Source: Clostridia bacterium (GTDB lineage Bacteria > Bacillota > Sulfobacillia > SLMV01). From it: a stretch of 5,021 nt of DNA. Position 1 is the stretch's first letter, and every line of letters begins with the position of its first letter. Below are positions 1 through 5,021 of the stretch, piece by piece. A program made the translations under genes and the position numbers. Location: assembly GCA_007136565.1 (NCBI GenBank), contig SLGS01000168.1, positions 1-5,021 on the forward strand. Reading direction: 5' to 3'. The notes under the pieces were generated by a model that saw only the letters and a list, made by a program, of their open reading frames with translations, was not told where the DNA came from and made no database searches.

Positions 1-104
1 TCAAAGGCCAGATATCGAGTCGTGCGCATCTCGGCTTGTGTTGCCAAAATTCCAGCCTGTGGTTGGATGACGAACCGGTAATCGATCGGGGCGTTTTCTT
101 GCAT
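1..104 (-). CDS. Possible N-terminal fragment of an unrecognised protein, cut by the window edge
   Basis: An ATG at 104 opens a minus-strand frame that stays open to base 1, giving 34 residues beginning MQENAPIDYRFVIQPQ. An in-frame TAA sits two codons upstream, so this ATG is the first usable start. I do not recognise the protein. No Shine-Dalgarno precedes it; a TACTGT hexamer eight bases before the ATG could be the -10 element of a leaderless transcript, which is speculative. It lies just beyond the hairpin that seems to end the cupin unit, so it would need its own promoter. An open frame this short can arise by chance in GC-rich DNA, so it may not be a gene. Confidence 0.35.
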   Translation of the reverse strand, partial: MQENAPIDYRFVIQPQAGILATQAEMRTTRYLAF

Positions 105-139
105 CCCGATTTACAGTAGCCCGGGTGCCCCGAGGGTAG

Positions 140-173
140 AACACCCCCCGGTATGATGCCTCCGGGGGGTGTT
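140..173 (-). terminator. Perfect 12-bp inverted repeat, likely transcription terminator after the cupin gene
   Basis: AACACCCCCCGG (140-151) and CCGGGGGGTGTT (162-173) are exact reverse complements separated by a 10-base loop. The hairpin starts seven bases after the cupin stop codon on the minus strand, the usual place for an intrinsic terminator. The stem is very GC-rich and ends in TT, but no real T-tract follows (next bases CTACCC), so it may be a U-poor terminator or a 3'-end stabilising structure. Confidence 0.6.
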
Positions 174-179
174 GGTCGT

Positions 180-503
180 TCAGAGGGGTTCGTCCGTCGA
201 ACGGATCATGGTCAAGAGCATCTTGAAATCTACCGGGGCGTCGAGGGCGTGGGGTTCATCCGCGGGCATGACGATCGCCTCGCCCGCTACGAGGGAATGG
301 CGTGTGCCGGAGATGATGACCTCGGCGCGGCCTTCGAGGACGTGTACCAGCGCATCATAGGGGGCAGTGTGCTCGCTGAGTCCCTGCCCTTCGCTGAAGG
401 CGAAGAGGGTTACGGTTCCCACGTCCTTTTGCATCAATGTCCGACTGACTACCGATCCCTGTTGATAATCCACCAATTCCTCGAGGGGCCTCACTTGGCC
501 CAT
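180..503 (-). CDS. Small single-domain cupin protein
   Basis: This encodes a 107-residue protein that is essentially one cupin beta-barrel. Motif 1 is seen at residues 40-58 (GLSEHTAPYDALVHVLEG) and motif 2 at 74-86 (GEAIVMPADEPHA), and the C-terminus carries FKMLLTMI, as in the short stand-alone cupins of many bacteria and archaea. Motif 1 departs from the classical HxH...E pattern: His45 is followed by Thr-Ala, and Asp50 sits near the usual Glu, while His85 is kept. Metal binding is therefore plausible with an altered ligand set but not certain. There is no signal peptide, so it is probably cytosolic. I chose the ATG at 503 because GGTGGAG lies eight bases upstream; a TTG at 530 would add nine residues and also has a purine-rich GGGAG eight bases upstream. 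It follows the DUF2284 gene by 93 bp and is probably co-transcribed. Members of this family are mostly of unknown function, and the substrate is unknown here. Confidence 0.85.
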   Translation of the reverse strand: MGQVRPLEELVDYQQGSVVSRTLMQKDVGTVTLFAFSEGQGLSEHTAPYDALVHVLEGRAEVIISGTRHSLVAGEAIVMPADEPHALDAPVDFKMLLTMIRSTDEPL

Positions 504-511
504 GATTGCGT

Positions 512-518
512 CTCCACC
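512..518 (-). promoter_or_regulatory. Ribosome binding site deciding the cupin start
   Basis: GGTGGAG on the minus strand, eight bases before the ATG at 503. It supports the 107-residue form over the TTG start at 530, which has the weaker competing GGGAG. Confidence 0.5.
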
Positions 519-596
519 CGTTGTGGACAATGGACATTCTCCCTTCGCTTCCCGCCTGCGGCGTCACGATGCATATTCCATGGACGAGCGAAATTA

Positions 597-1244
597 TCAC
601 TCCAGCAATACTATACCGTTCCAGGTTACGTAGCCCTCGGTCTTTCCGGTGAATTCGAAGGGCATCCCGGCGTTGTCGGCGGTCTTTATTACGTTGATGG
701 ACATGCCCTCCAGGGCCGGTCGAGCCCTGTAATCCCGAACGCACTTGCCCGTGTCGGCCCCGGGACATCCACCGGCACTGGCGTGCAATTTGCAATCATC
801 GGCTTCTCCTTCGCGAAGCATTTCGCACCAACGACAATCTCCCCCTCCAAGGCCCATGGCGAGATAGCAACCCATGTCCATGGCGGTTCTTTCCAGGTGG
901 TGGAGAATCTCGTGGAGGCGATAAACGGAAGGATACACCCAGTTGTAGTCGTCCCCCATGCCGGGTTCGGCGCCATCAGTTTCCTCGTCGCCCACGACCT
1001 GCAGCATAAGGGCCACTTCGTACTCCGACACCATCTGTGCCACTTCCGCGGGGCCGGGTAGATTCGGAGGGCAGGTGAGGGATTTACCGTAGGATGTGCA
1101 CCGGGGTATCAGGCACTTCATCTGTACCCGCTCCTCGACGCATATGATGGACGGAGATATGATGCTGGCTCGATGGGCGCCGTTTTCCAGGGCCCAATCG
1201 ACCAGGTGATCGAATCGTTTAGCCTGCGATCTCAAATTTGGCAT
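597..1244 (-). CDS. DUF2284 family putative metal-binding protein
   Basis: This 215-residue protein matches the DUF2284 (COG5423-like) pattern from memory. A first cysteine cluster occupies residues 35-60: Cys35, Cys44, Cys49, then YGKSLTCPPNLPGP with Cys58. After a helical middle section comes a second cluster, Cys126, Cys137-x2-Cys140, Cys151, Cys160 and Cys168, followed by RPALEGMSINVIKTA (175-189), which matches the family's late RPS-EA-G-(I/V)-D-V-type segment. Ten cysteines in 215 residues, in two clusters, suggest iron-sulfur or other metal binding; that is inference, since the family's biochemical role is not established. No signal peptide or membrane segment is visible, so a cytosolic location is likely. 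The start is firm: the ATG at 1244 has GGAGG six bases upstream. The length is near that usual for the family and no frameshift is apparent. It is the first gene of a small unit with the downstream cupin and is separated from the hydrolase pair by terminator-like hairpins. Confidence 0.88.
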   Translation of the reverse strand: MPNLRSQAKRFDHLVDWALENGAHRASIISPSIICVEERVQMKCLIPRCTSYGKSLTCPPNLPGPAEVAQMVSEYEVALMLQVVGDEETDGAEPGMGDDYNWVYPSVYRLHEILHHLERTAMDMGCYLAMGLGGGDCRWCEMLREGEADDCKLHASAGGCPGADTGKCVRDYRARPALEGMSINVIKTADNAGMPFEFTGKTEGYVTWNGIVLLE

Positions 1245-1250
1245 CGTAAT

Positions 1251-1255
1251 CCTCC
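1251..1255 (-). promoter_or_regulatory. Strong ribosome binding site of the DUF2284 gene
   Basis: GGAGG on the minus strand, six bases before the ATG at 1244. It is the best Shine-Dalgarno in the window and fixes the start of the gene. Confidence 0.75.
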
Positions 1256-1264
1256 CTGTTTTCT

Positions 1265-1274
1265 ATCCTATATA
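1265..1274 (-). promoter_or_regulatory. Possible -10 region upstream of the DUF2284 gene
   Basis: The minus strand reads TATATAGGAT here, the only AT-rich patch in a GC-rich gap, about ten bases before the ribosome binding site. TATATA or TAGGAT each match a bacterial -10 at four of six positions. No convincing -35 is seen 16-18 bases further up. A start of transcription just downstream would give a short leader containing the ribosome binding site. The position is too close to the gene for an archaeal TATA box combined with this leader. Confidence 0.3.
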
Positions 1275-1463
1275 CCCCGGGACCGCGGGACGCAGACACT
1301 ACTATCCCGAGCGGCGAATGAGGTTACGCGACGCGGTGGAAGGCTTGGGGAAGACCGGCGGGACGCTCTCTCGGTGCCCCGGTCCCGTGGGAACTCTATG
1401 ATCTACATTTCGAGGTACGGGGCCGGGAATCCCCCCTGATGCCGGGTGGGGAGTGCAAAAGGG
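1275..1463. other. Non-coding gap between the two transcription units
   Basis: Together with the flanking promoter and hairpins this makes up the roughly 295-bp space between the acylase stop and the DUF2284 start. I see no gene with a credible ribosome binding site on either strand and no RNA gene fold. It holds a near-identical short direct repeat, GACCGCGGGACGC (1281-1293) and GACCGGCGGGACGC (1353-1366), differing by one inserted G. It also has a short inverted match of CGGGAC (1359-1364) with GTCCCG (1382-1387). These could be operator or leader elements of the DUF2284 gene, or chance in GC-rich sequence. Confidence 0.4.
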
Positions 1464-1504
1464 GCCTCGCCCGGGCTCCATTTAGCATGAATCCCGGGCA
1501 AGGC
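1464..1504 (-). terminator. Likely intrinsic terminator of the CocE-acylase unit
   Basis: GCCTCGCCCGGG (1464-1475) pairs with CCCGGGCAAGGC (1493-1504) over 11 of 12 positions, with a 17-base loop. On the minus strand the descending arm is followed by CCC and then TTTT, a short U-tract. This is the better of two consecutive hairpins beyond the acylase stop and the more likely place for transcription to end, although the loop is long. Confidence 0.55.
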
Positions 1505-1514
1505 GTGAGCCAGG

Positions 1515-1538
1515 GGGGACGAGGTCCATCTCGTCCCC
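1515..1538 (-). terminator. Perfect 9-bp hairpin abutting the acylase stop codon
   Basis: GGGGACGAG (1515-1523) and CTCGTCCCC (1530-1538) are exact reverse complements with a six-base loop, beginning at the base right after the TAA. No T-tract follows on the minus strand (next bases CCTGG). It could act with the hairpin at 1464-1504 or protect the 3' end of the transcript; its closeness to the stop means a terminating ribosome would cover it. Confidence 0.4.
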
Positions 1539-3869
1539 TTAACGTCCGTCGGATCGAGGTAATAGCGTCAATATGCCTTCGCTACCGCCGTCGATTTCGT
1601 CCCAGTCGAACAACATCGGTATCAGCAGGTGTTCGGACCACGAATCCGCCTGGTCGGTGTAGTGTCGGCTCCCGGGGTGCCCCGAGCTACCGAGCGGAAC
1701 TATCCACCCGCATCGGTTCCAATCGGAGAGGTCGAAGGCGTACCTGCCTACGGCCGTGCCGACGACGTCGAATCCGTATCCCGGGAGGTAGGATGCCGCC
1801 TGGATAGTGTCGGCATCGCCGGCCATAACGCGTTCCGGGGGATCGAGTAGGTGCGATTGGTCGGGGTATTTGTCGCTCAGCGGGTGCTTCGGCCTGGCTC
1901 GATGGACGTTGCCCCATCTCCAGTCGGATTCTTCGGTCCCGAGTTCCGACTTGAGGACCTCGATGGCTCGCTCCAGGGAGCGCGCCATGACTTGCGCCCA
2001 GGAATCGTCGGGATCCAAGAGCCTGTCGTCGTCCTCGGATATCGCCTTGACGATGGCCCCTCGAAGTTGGAGCCTTATTCGGGCGCCGGGCATTCCGCAG
2101 AGAATTTCCCGCTTCTTCTCTCCCAGTATTCCAGTGAGGACTTCGTCTACCAGGATTTCGCGAAAGGTGCTGTATACGGTGGGTTGCAGGTCGCCGGCCC
2201 GCATTTCCCCGGTCCAGTTCGCGAGCATATCCCGGGCCCATTGCAGCCCCTCGTCCTCGGCGGTAATTCCCTCCAGGAGTGGGCAGAGCTCGCGGGCGGC
2301 CAAGGATACGATGTCGGAGTGAATCCAGGGCATGTCCTCTATGGCGAATCGCTCTCGGGACCTGAGGAGTTGGAAGAGTCGTCCGGCCCGGTATCCGGGG
2401 CGGAAATCGACGCCGATGTAGTGGGGGTAGTCCGCACCGACCACCCGATTATTGGCGGTGGCGAAGATCCCCTGCTCGGGATCGCGGCAGGCGGGCATCT
2501 CCTCGAAGGGAACCCACCCGCGCCAGTCTCCCTCGCCCGTCCACCCGGGCAGCGGGATCCATCCGGCACGGGGAGGCCTAACTGGTAGCCTGCCCCGGAC
2601 TCGGAATCCGTAATCTCCTTCTACGTCGGCGAAGAGGAGGTTGTTGCAGGGTTCCACCCATGCCCTCGTCGCCAATTCCAAGTCGTCGGCCGATCGGGCG
2701 GCCATCATGGGTACGAAGCAGTCGAATGTGGTGTTGTTCTTGGAGGTCGCCGACCAGCGGAAGCTCAGTCCGTAACCCTCTTCGGTGTCGCCCGATAACA
2801 CGGGACCGTTTCTAGTTTCCACGATCTCGATGTCGCGATCCTCGCCGCCCTTTACCCGGATGGTTTCCCATCTCGTTTCCGGCATCAGCCACTCACCTCG
2901 ATACAGGTAGCGGCGATTATTGAAGCGTTCGATGAAGAGGTCCTGGTTGTCGGCCGCCGTGTGAGTTATGCACCAGGCGACGCGGTCGTTGTGGGCGAAG
3001 TGCGGAAAGCCCGGGACCCCGGGGAAGGACAAGCCGATCACTTCCAACTCCGGCGTCGACAGGTGGTTCTGCCAGTATGTGTTCGGCACCTCCAGCATAC
3101 GATGTGGATCTCCGGCCAATAGCGGTGATCCGGACTCCGTCTTGTCGCCACCGATCAGCCAGCTATTGCTGCCATCGGATCCGTCGCCGATCCACTTCAG
3201 GTTTTCCGCCTCCGCGAGAAATGCCTCCAGCGCGGCGTCGACCTCCTCGGCTTCATGCGGTGCCCCGGGGGGCAGGATGACCGGATGGCCCGCCGGGTAA
3301 GCCGGAAATAGTGCCGCAGCTCGTTCCGCTCCCAGGGCGTTGACCAATCTGGCCCGAAAAGCCTTCATCTCCCGGGTACCCATTCCCACGTGACGAACCA
3401 GGAATACCGCCATGCAATGCCACGGCTCCCAGCGCTCGGGCTTCACTTGGAGAATTCGATACTCCACCGGGAGTTCATCGACGTTCGCGAGGAAAGCGTT
3501 TACCCCCGCGGTGTAGGCCCGGATCATTCCCCGGGTTGGAGGCTTTAGTGCTTCGAAATCCTTTCGGGCGGCGTGGGCCAATCCCATCCTGCGCATGAGG
3601 ACATCCGAATCGAAACCGTCCTCACCCATGATCTCCGCCCAGCGTCCCATCGCTTTCATCCTGTCGCAGTCCATTTGGAAAAGTCGATCGGAAGCCGCGG
3701 CCCATCCCTGTCCGAAAAATGCATCGGCGGGAGCTTGCGCTCGCACGTGGGGAATGCCCCAGGCATCTCGTTGAATGACTATCGGTCCCTCGGGCCCATC
3801 TACCTCGAACTCTCCCTCGATCGGGGGGAGGGAGTTCTGCAGTTGGTCTCGAGACACGTTGGCTTGCAT
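1539..3869 (-). CDS. Penicillin acylase family protein (peptidase S45, Ntn hydrolase)
   Basis: This 776-residue protein is a full-length S45 precursor, the family that cleaves amide bonds between acyl groups and amines (penicillin G, cephalosporins, N-acyl homoserine lactones and related amides). Family landmarks appear in order: VIQRDAWGIPHVRA (31-44), WAAASDRLFQMD (56-67), the processing site DG|SNSWLIGG with Ser234 as predicted nucleophile, AGDPH (252-256), GVPGFPHFAHNDRVAW (284-299), NNLLFADVEGDYGF (409-422), ATANNR (470-475) with a candidate oxyanion Asn, and LGSSGHPGSRHYTDQ (726-740). Self-cleavage before Ser234 would give an alpha part of about 233 residues and a beta chain of about 543. 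Many characterised relatives are exported, but no signal peptide is visible, so a cytosolic site is inferred. I chose the ATG at 3869, which has AGGAG ten bases upstream; a GTG at 3896 would add nine residues but has no spaced ribosome site. It follows the CocE-like gene by 29 bases, implying co-transcription. The substrate cannot be assigned, and many homologues named penicillin acylase act on other amides. Confidence 0.93.
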   Translation of the reverse strand: MQANVSRDQLQNSLPPIEGEFEVDGPEGPIVIQRDAWGIPHVRAQAPADAFFGQGWAAASDRLFQMDCDRMKAMGRWAEIMGEDGFDSDVLMRRMGLAHAARKDFEALKPPTRGMIRAYTAGVNAFLANVDELPVEYRILQVKPERWEPWHCMAVFLVRHVGMGTREMKAFRARLVNALGAERAAALFPAYPAGHPVILPPGAPHEAEEVDAALEAFLAEAENLKWIGDGSDGSNSWLIGGDKTESGSPLLAGDPHRMLEVPNTYWQNHLSTPELEVIGLSFPGVPGFPHFAHNDRVAWCITHTAADNQDLFIERFNNRRYLYRGEWLMPETRWETIRVKGGEDRDIEIVETRNGPVLSGDTEEGYGLSFRWSATSKNNTTFDCFVPMMAARSADDLELATRAWVEPCNNLLFADVEGDYGFRVRGRLPVRPPRAGWIPLPGWTGEGDWRGWVPFEEMPACRDPEQGIFATANNRVVGADYPHYIGVDFRPGYRAGRLFQLLRSRERFAIEDMPWIHSDIVSLAARELCPLLEGITAEDEGLQWARDMLANWTGEMRAGDLQPTVYSTFREILVDEVLTGILGEKKREILCGMPGARIRLQLRGAIVKAISEDDDRLLDPDDSWAQVMARSLERAIEVLKSELGTEESDWRWGNVHRARPKHPLSDKYPDQSHLLDPPERVMAGDADTIQAASYLPGYGFDVVGTAVGRYAFDLSDWNRCGWIVPLGSSGHPGSRHYTDQADSWSEHLLIPMLFDWDEIDGGSEGILTLLPRSDGR

Positions 3870-3879
3870 ACTCAAATCA

Positions 3880-3884
3880 CTCCT
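3880..3884 (-). promoter_or_regulatory. Ribosome binding site deciding the acylase start
   Basis: AGGAG (continuing TGAT, so resembling the extended anti-SD complement with one base missing) lies ten bases before the ATG at 3869. It lies inside the reading frame that the GTG start at 3896 would use, so the two starts exclude each other as main start. Confidence 0.55.
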
Positions 3885-3898
3885 CGCTTTGCTCACCC

Positions 3899-5021
3899 TT
3901 ACCCGGGTATAACGGGCAGAATAATTCGGGAAGGGTGGTCTCGATCATGATACACGGTGTTCAATGCCACCTCTACGCGACGGTGGCGGCCCATGGGTTC
4001 ACCGGTGTTCGGATTGATGTCGAATCTGGGCCAATTGCTGCTGGAGATGTCCAACCTGATGCGGTGACCCCGGGCGAAATACATCGAGGTCGGGGGTAAT
4101 TCGATGTTCACCTTGAACACTTCTTCACCCTCGAGGAAGCGGGGTTCGCTCCAAGAATCCCGGTATCTGGCCCGGAAAATCCCGTCGGTGATGTTCAGCG
4201 CTACTCCGTCGGGGAAATCCGGATTCGGGGGGTAAACGTCCACGAGTTTCGCGGTGAAGTCGGTGTCCCGAGCCGAGGAAGAAACGTACAACTCGACCTC
4301 GATGTGCCCCGTGACCTCCAAGCCCTCGTCCAGGGGAGGGGTCTGGAAGACCAGGACGTCGGGACGCGAGGTCAGGGGGAGGGTATCGCCATGACCGAGC
4401 TCCGCTCGGGCCCTCTGATCGAAGGCTCCGGCGGTCATCCGGAGTCCTTGCACCGAAGACAGGGGTCCGCCCACCGTCGGAACCGGGTCCAGCGGATTGT
4501 AACGGTACGTCGTAGAACTCGCGATATCCTCCGGTGCCTCGTAGCCTAGCTCACCGCGTTCGCCGAGGTAGAAGTGGGTTTCCCTCGCCCGGGCTAGCGG
4601 CCACTCGTCTTCGAATCGCCAATACCCTCCCACGTCGATGGCGGGCTCCGGTTCGCTTCGCACGAGCCTGCCGCTGCCGCCTCCCATGACGAAGATACTC
4701 ACCGGGGATTGTTCTGCCAAGCCGGTGTCCATTCCGCGAAGGGTTTCGTCGAACCAGGCCAGTCGAATCTCGTTCCATTCCGGGGCCGCCGACGCGCCGA
4801 AGTGTGCTTCCCCGGACCTGGCGATCTCGGGTGTCAGACCGCCGTGCGTCCACGGTCCAACTATCAGGCGAAGCGATGCTTTCTGTATCCCGGAGAGCTT
4901 CGTGAAGGCGCGCGTGACGACGTGGGAGTGGGAGTCGTACCAGCCCGTGGCGAGATACCTAGGTACATCGGGGAGATCGTGCCAGCGTCCTTGCATCCAA
5001 ATCCCGGGCCTCATCCACCAA
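3899..5021 (-). CDS. CocE/NonD family hydrolase (S15-like), C-terminal part; gene runs off the window
   Basis: About 373 residues of the C-terminal part are present, and the frame stays open to the window edge, with two Trp codons before the first in-window ATG at 5014. The family comprises alpha/beta-hydrolase esterases and acylases such as cocaine esterase, glutaryl/cephalosporin acylases and X-Pro dipeptidyl peptidase relatives. The catalytic Asp lies in TGWYDSHSHV (codon 4934-4936) and the catalytic His in IVGPWTHGG (codon 4844-4846). The nucleophile Ser, expected in a G-x-S-Y-x-G elbow, would be upstream and is not visible. After a linker comes the C-terminal beta-sandwich (PepX_C type), from about RPDVLVFQTPPLDEGLEVTG to the end, including DTDFTAKLVDVYPP and RGHRIRLDISSSNWPRFDIN, both typical of the family. 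Family members are commonly 550-670 residues, so roughly 200-300 may be missing; whether there is a signal peptide cannot be told. The stop TAA is 29 bases before the acylase ATG, suggesting one mRNA. The substrate is unknown. Confidence 0.92.
   Translation of the reverse strand, partial: WWMRPGIWMQGRWHDLPDVPRYLATGWYDSHSHVVTRAFTKLSGIQKASLRLIVGPWTHGGLTPEIARSGEAHFGASAAPEWNEIRLAWFDETLRGMDTGLAEQSPVSIFVMGGGSGRLVRSEPEPAIDVGGYWRFEDEWPLARARETHFYLGERGELGYEAPEDIASSTTYRYNPLDPVPTVGGPLSSVQGLRMTAGAFDQRARAELGHGDTLPLTSRPDVLVFQTPPLDEGLEVTGHIEVELYVSSSARDTDFTAKLVDVYPPNPDFPDGVALNITDGIFRARYRDSWSEPRFLEGEEVFKVNIELPPTSMYFARGHRIRLDISSSNWPRFDINPNTGEPMGRHRRVEVALNTVYHDRDHPSRIILPVIPG

Noticed and set aside
504..530. TTG start for the cupin at 530
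   Set aside because: It has a GGGAG upstream and remains possible, but ATG at 503 with GGTGGAG is the better start and the added nine residues lie outside the cupin fold.
355..795. Minus-strand 146-codon frame bridging the DUF2284-cupin gap
   Set aside because: It overlaps both real genes in another frame, is Arg-rich and unlike any family I know.
153..1061. Plus-strand 302-codon open frame
   Set aside because: It lies opposite the cupin and DUF2284 genes, which match known families with motifs and ribosome sites; its translation is low-complexity and resembles no family. It is a GC-driven shadow.
1269..1274. TATATA as an archaeal TATA box
   Set aside because: A box here would place the transcript start at the start codon, incompatible with the strong Shine-Dalgarno at 1251-1255; a bacterial -10 fits better.
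1173..1807. Plus-strand frames crossing the intergenic gap (1173-1439 and 1439-1807)
   Set aside because: No good ribosome site, Arg/Pro/Gly-rich translation, and overlap with real genes and terminator hairpins.
1687..2241. Minus-strand 184-codon frame rich in Arg and Gly
   Set aside because: It is an alternative frame inside the acylase gene; the Arg/Gly/Pro-rich composition is what out-of-frame GC-rich DNA gives.
1851..2588. Plus-strand 245-codon open frame and the 171-codon frame at 1807-2322
   Set aside because: Both are antisense to the well-conserved acylase and lack family motifs; treated as shadows.
1..5021. Mobile element, CRISPR array, prophage or defence system
   Set aside because: No transposase, integrase, regularly spaced repeats, terminal inverted repeats or defence-type domains were found in any supported gene.

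Overview
This is a moderately GC-rich bacterial segment with every supported gene on the minus strand. Clear Shine-Dalgarno sites (GGAGG, GGTGGAG, AGGAG) and tight gene spacing point to a bacterium. The gene families are consistent with an uncultured environmental lineage such as Chloroflexota or a desulfo-type proteobacterium, but nothing seen fixes the taxon. No rRNA, tRNA, transposase, CRISPR array or phage gene was seen.

Reading in the direction of transcription (high to low coordinates), the window opens inside a CocE/NonD-family serine hydrolase. It carries the catalytic Asp and His and the C-terminal beta-sandwich domain, while the nucleophile Ser lies off the window. Twenty-nine bases after its stop comes a complete penicillin-acylase-family (peptidase S45) Ntn hydrolase with an intact Gly|Ser-Asn-Ser-Trp autoprocessing site and no visible signal peptide. 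The two hydrolases look like one transcription unit that ends in two consecutive hairpins (1515-1538 and 1464-1504).

A non-coding gap of about 295 bp follows. Next is a second unit: a cysteine-rich DUF2284 putative metal-binding protein (10 Cys in 215 aa) with a strong ribosome binding site, and 93 bp later a small single-domain cupin. A perfect 12-bp inverted repeat just after the cupin stop is the likely end of this unit. The last about 100 bases may hold the N-terminus of a further minus-strand gene that runs off the window.

The CocE and S45 enzymes both belong to families that cleave ester or amide (acyl) bonds, so they may act on the same or successive substrates; that substrate cannot be read from the sequence. 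The DUF2284-cupin pair suggests a metal- or redox-related role, again without a known substrate. I do not see a clearly new multi-gene system. The points most worth a second look are the two-hydrolase operon, the leaderless (no export signal) acylase, the DUF2284-cupin pairing, and an apparent excess of CCCGGG.
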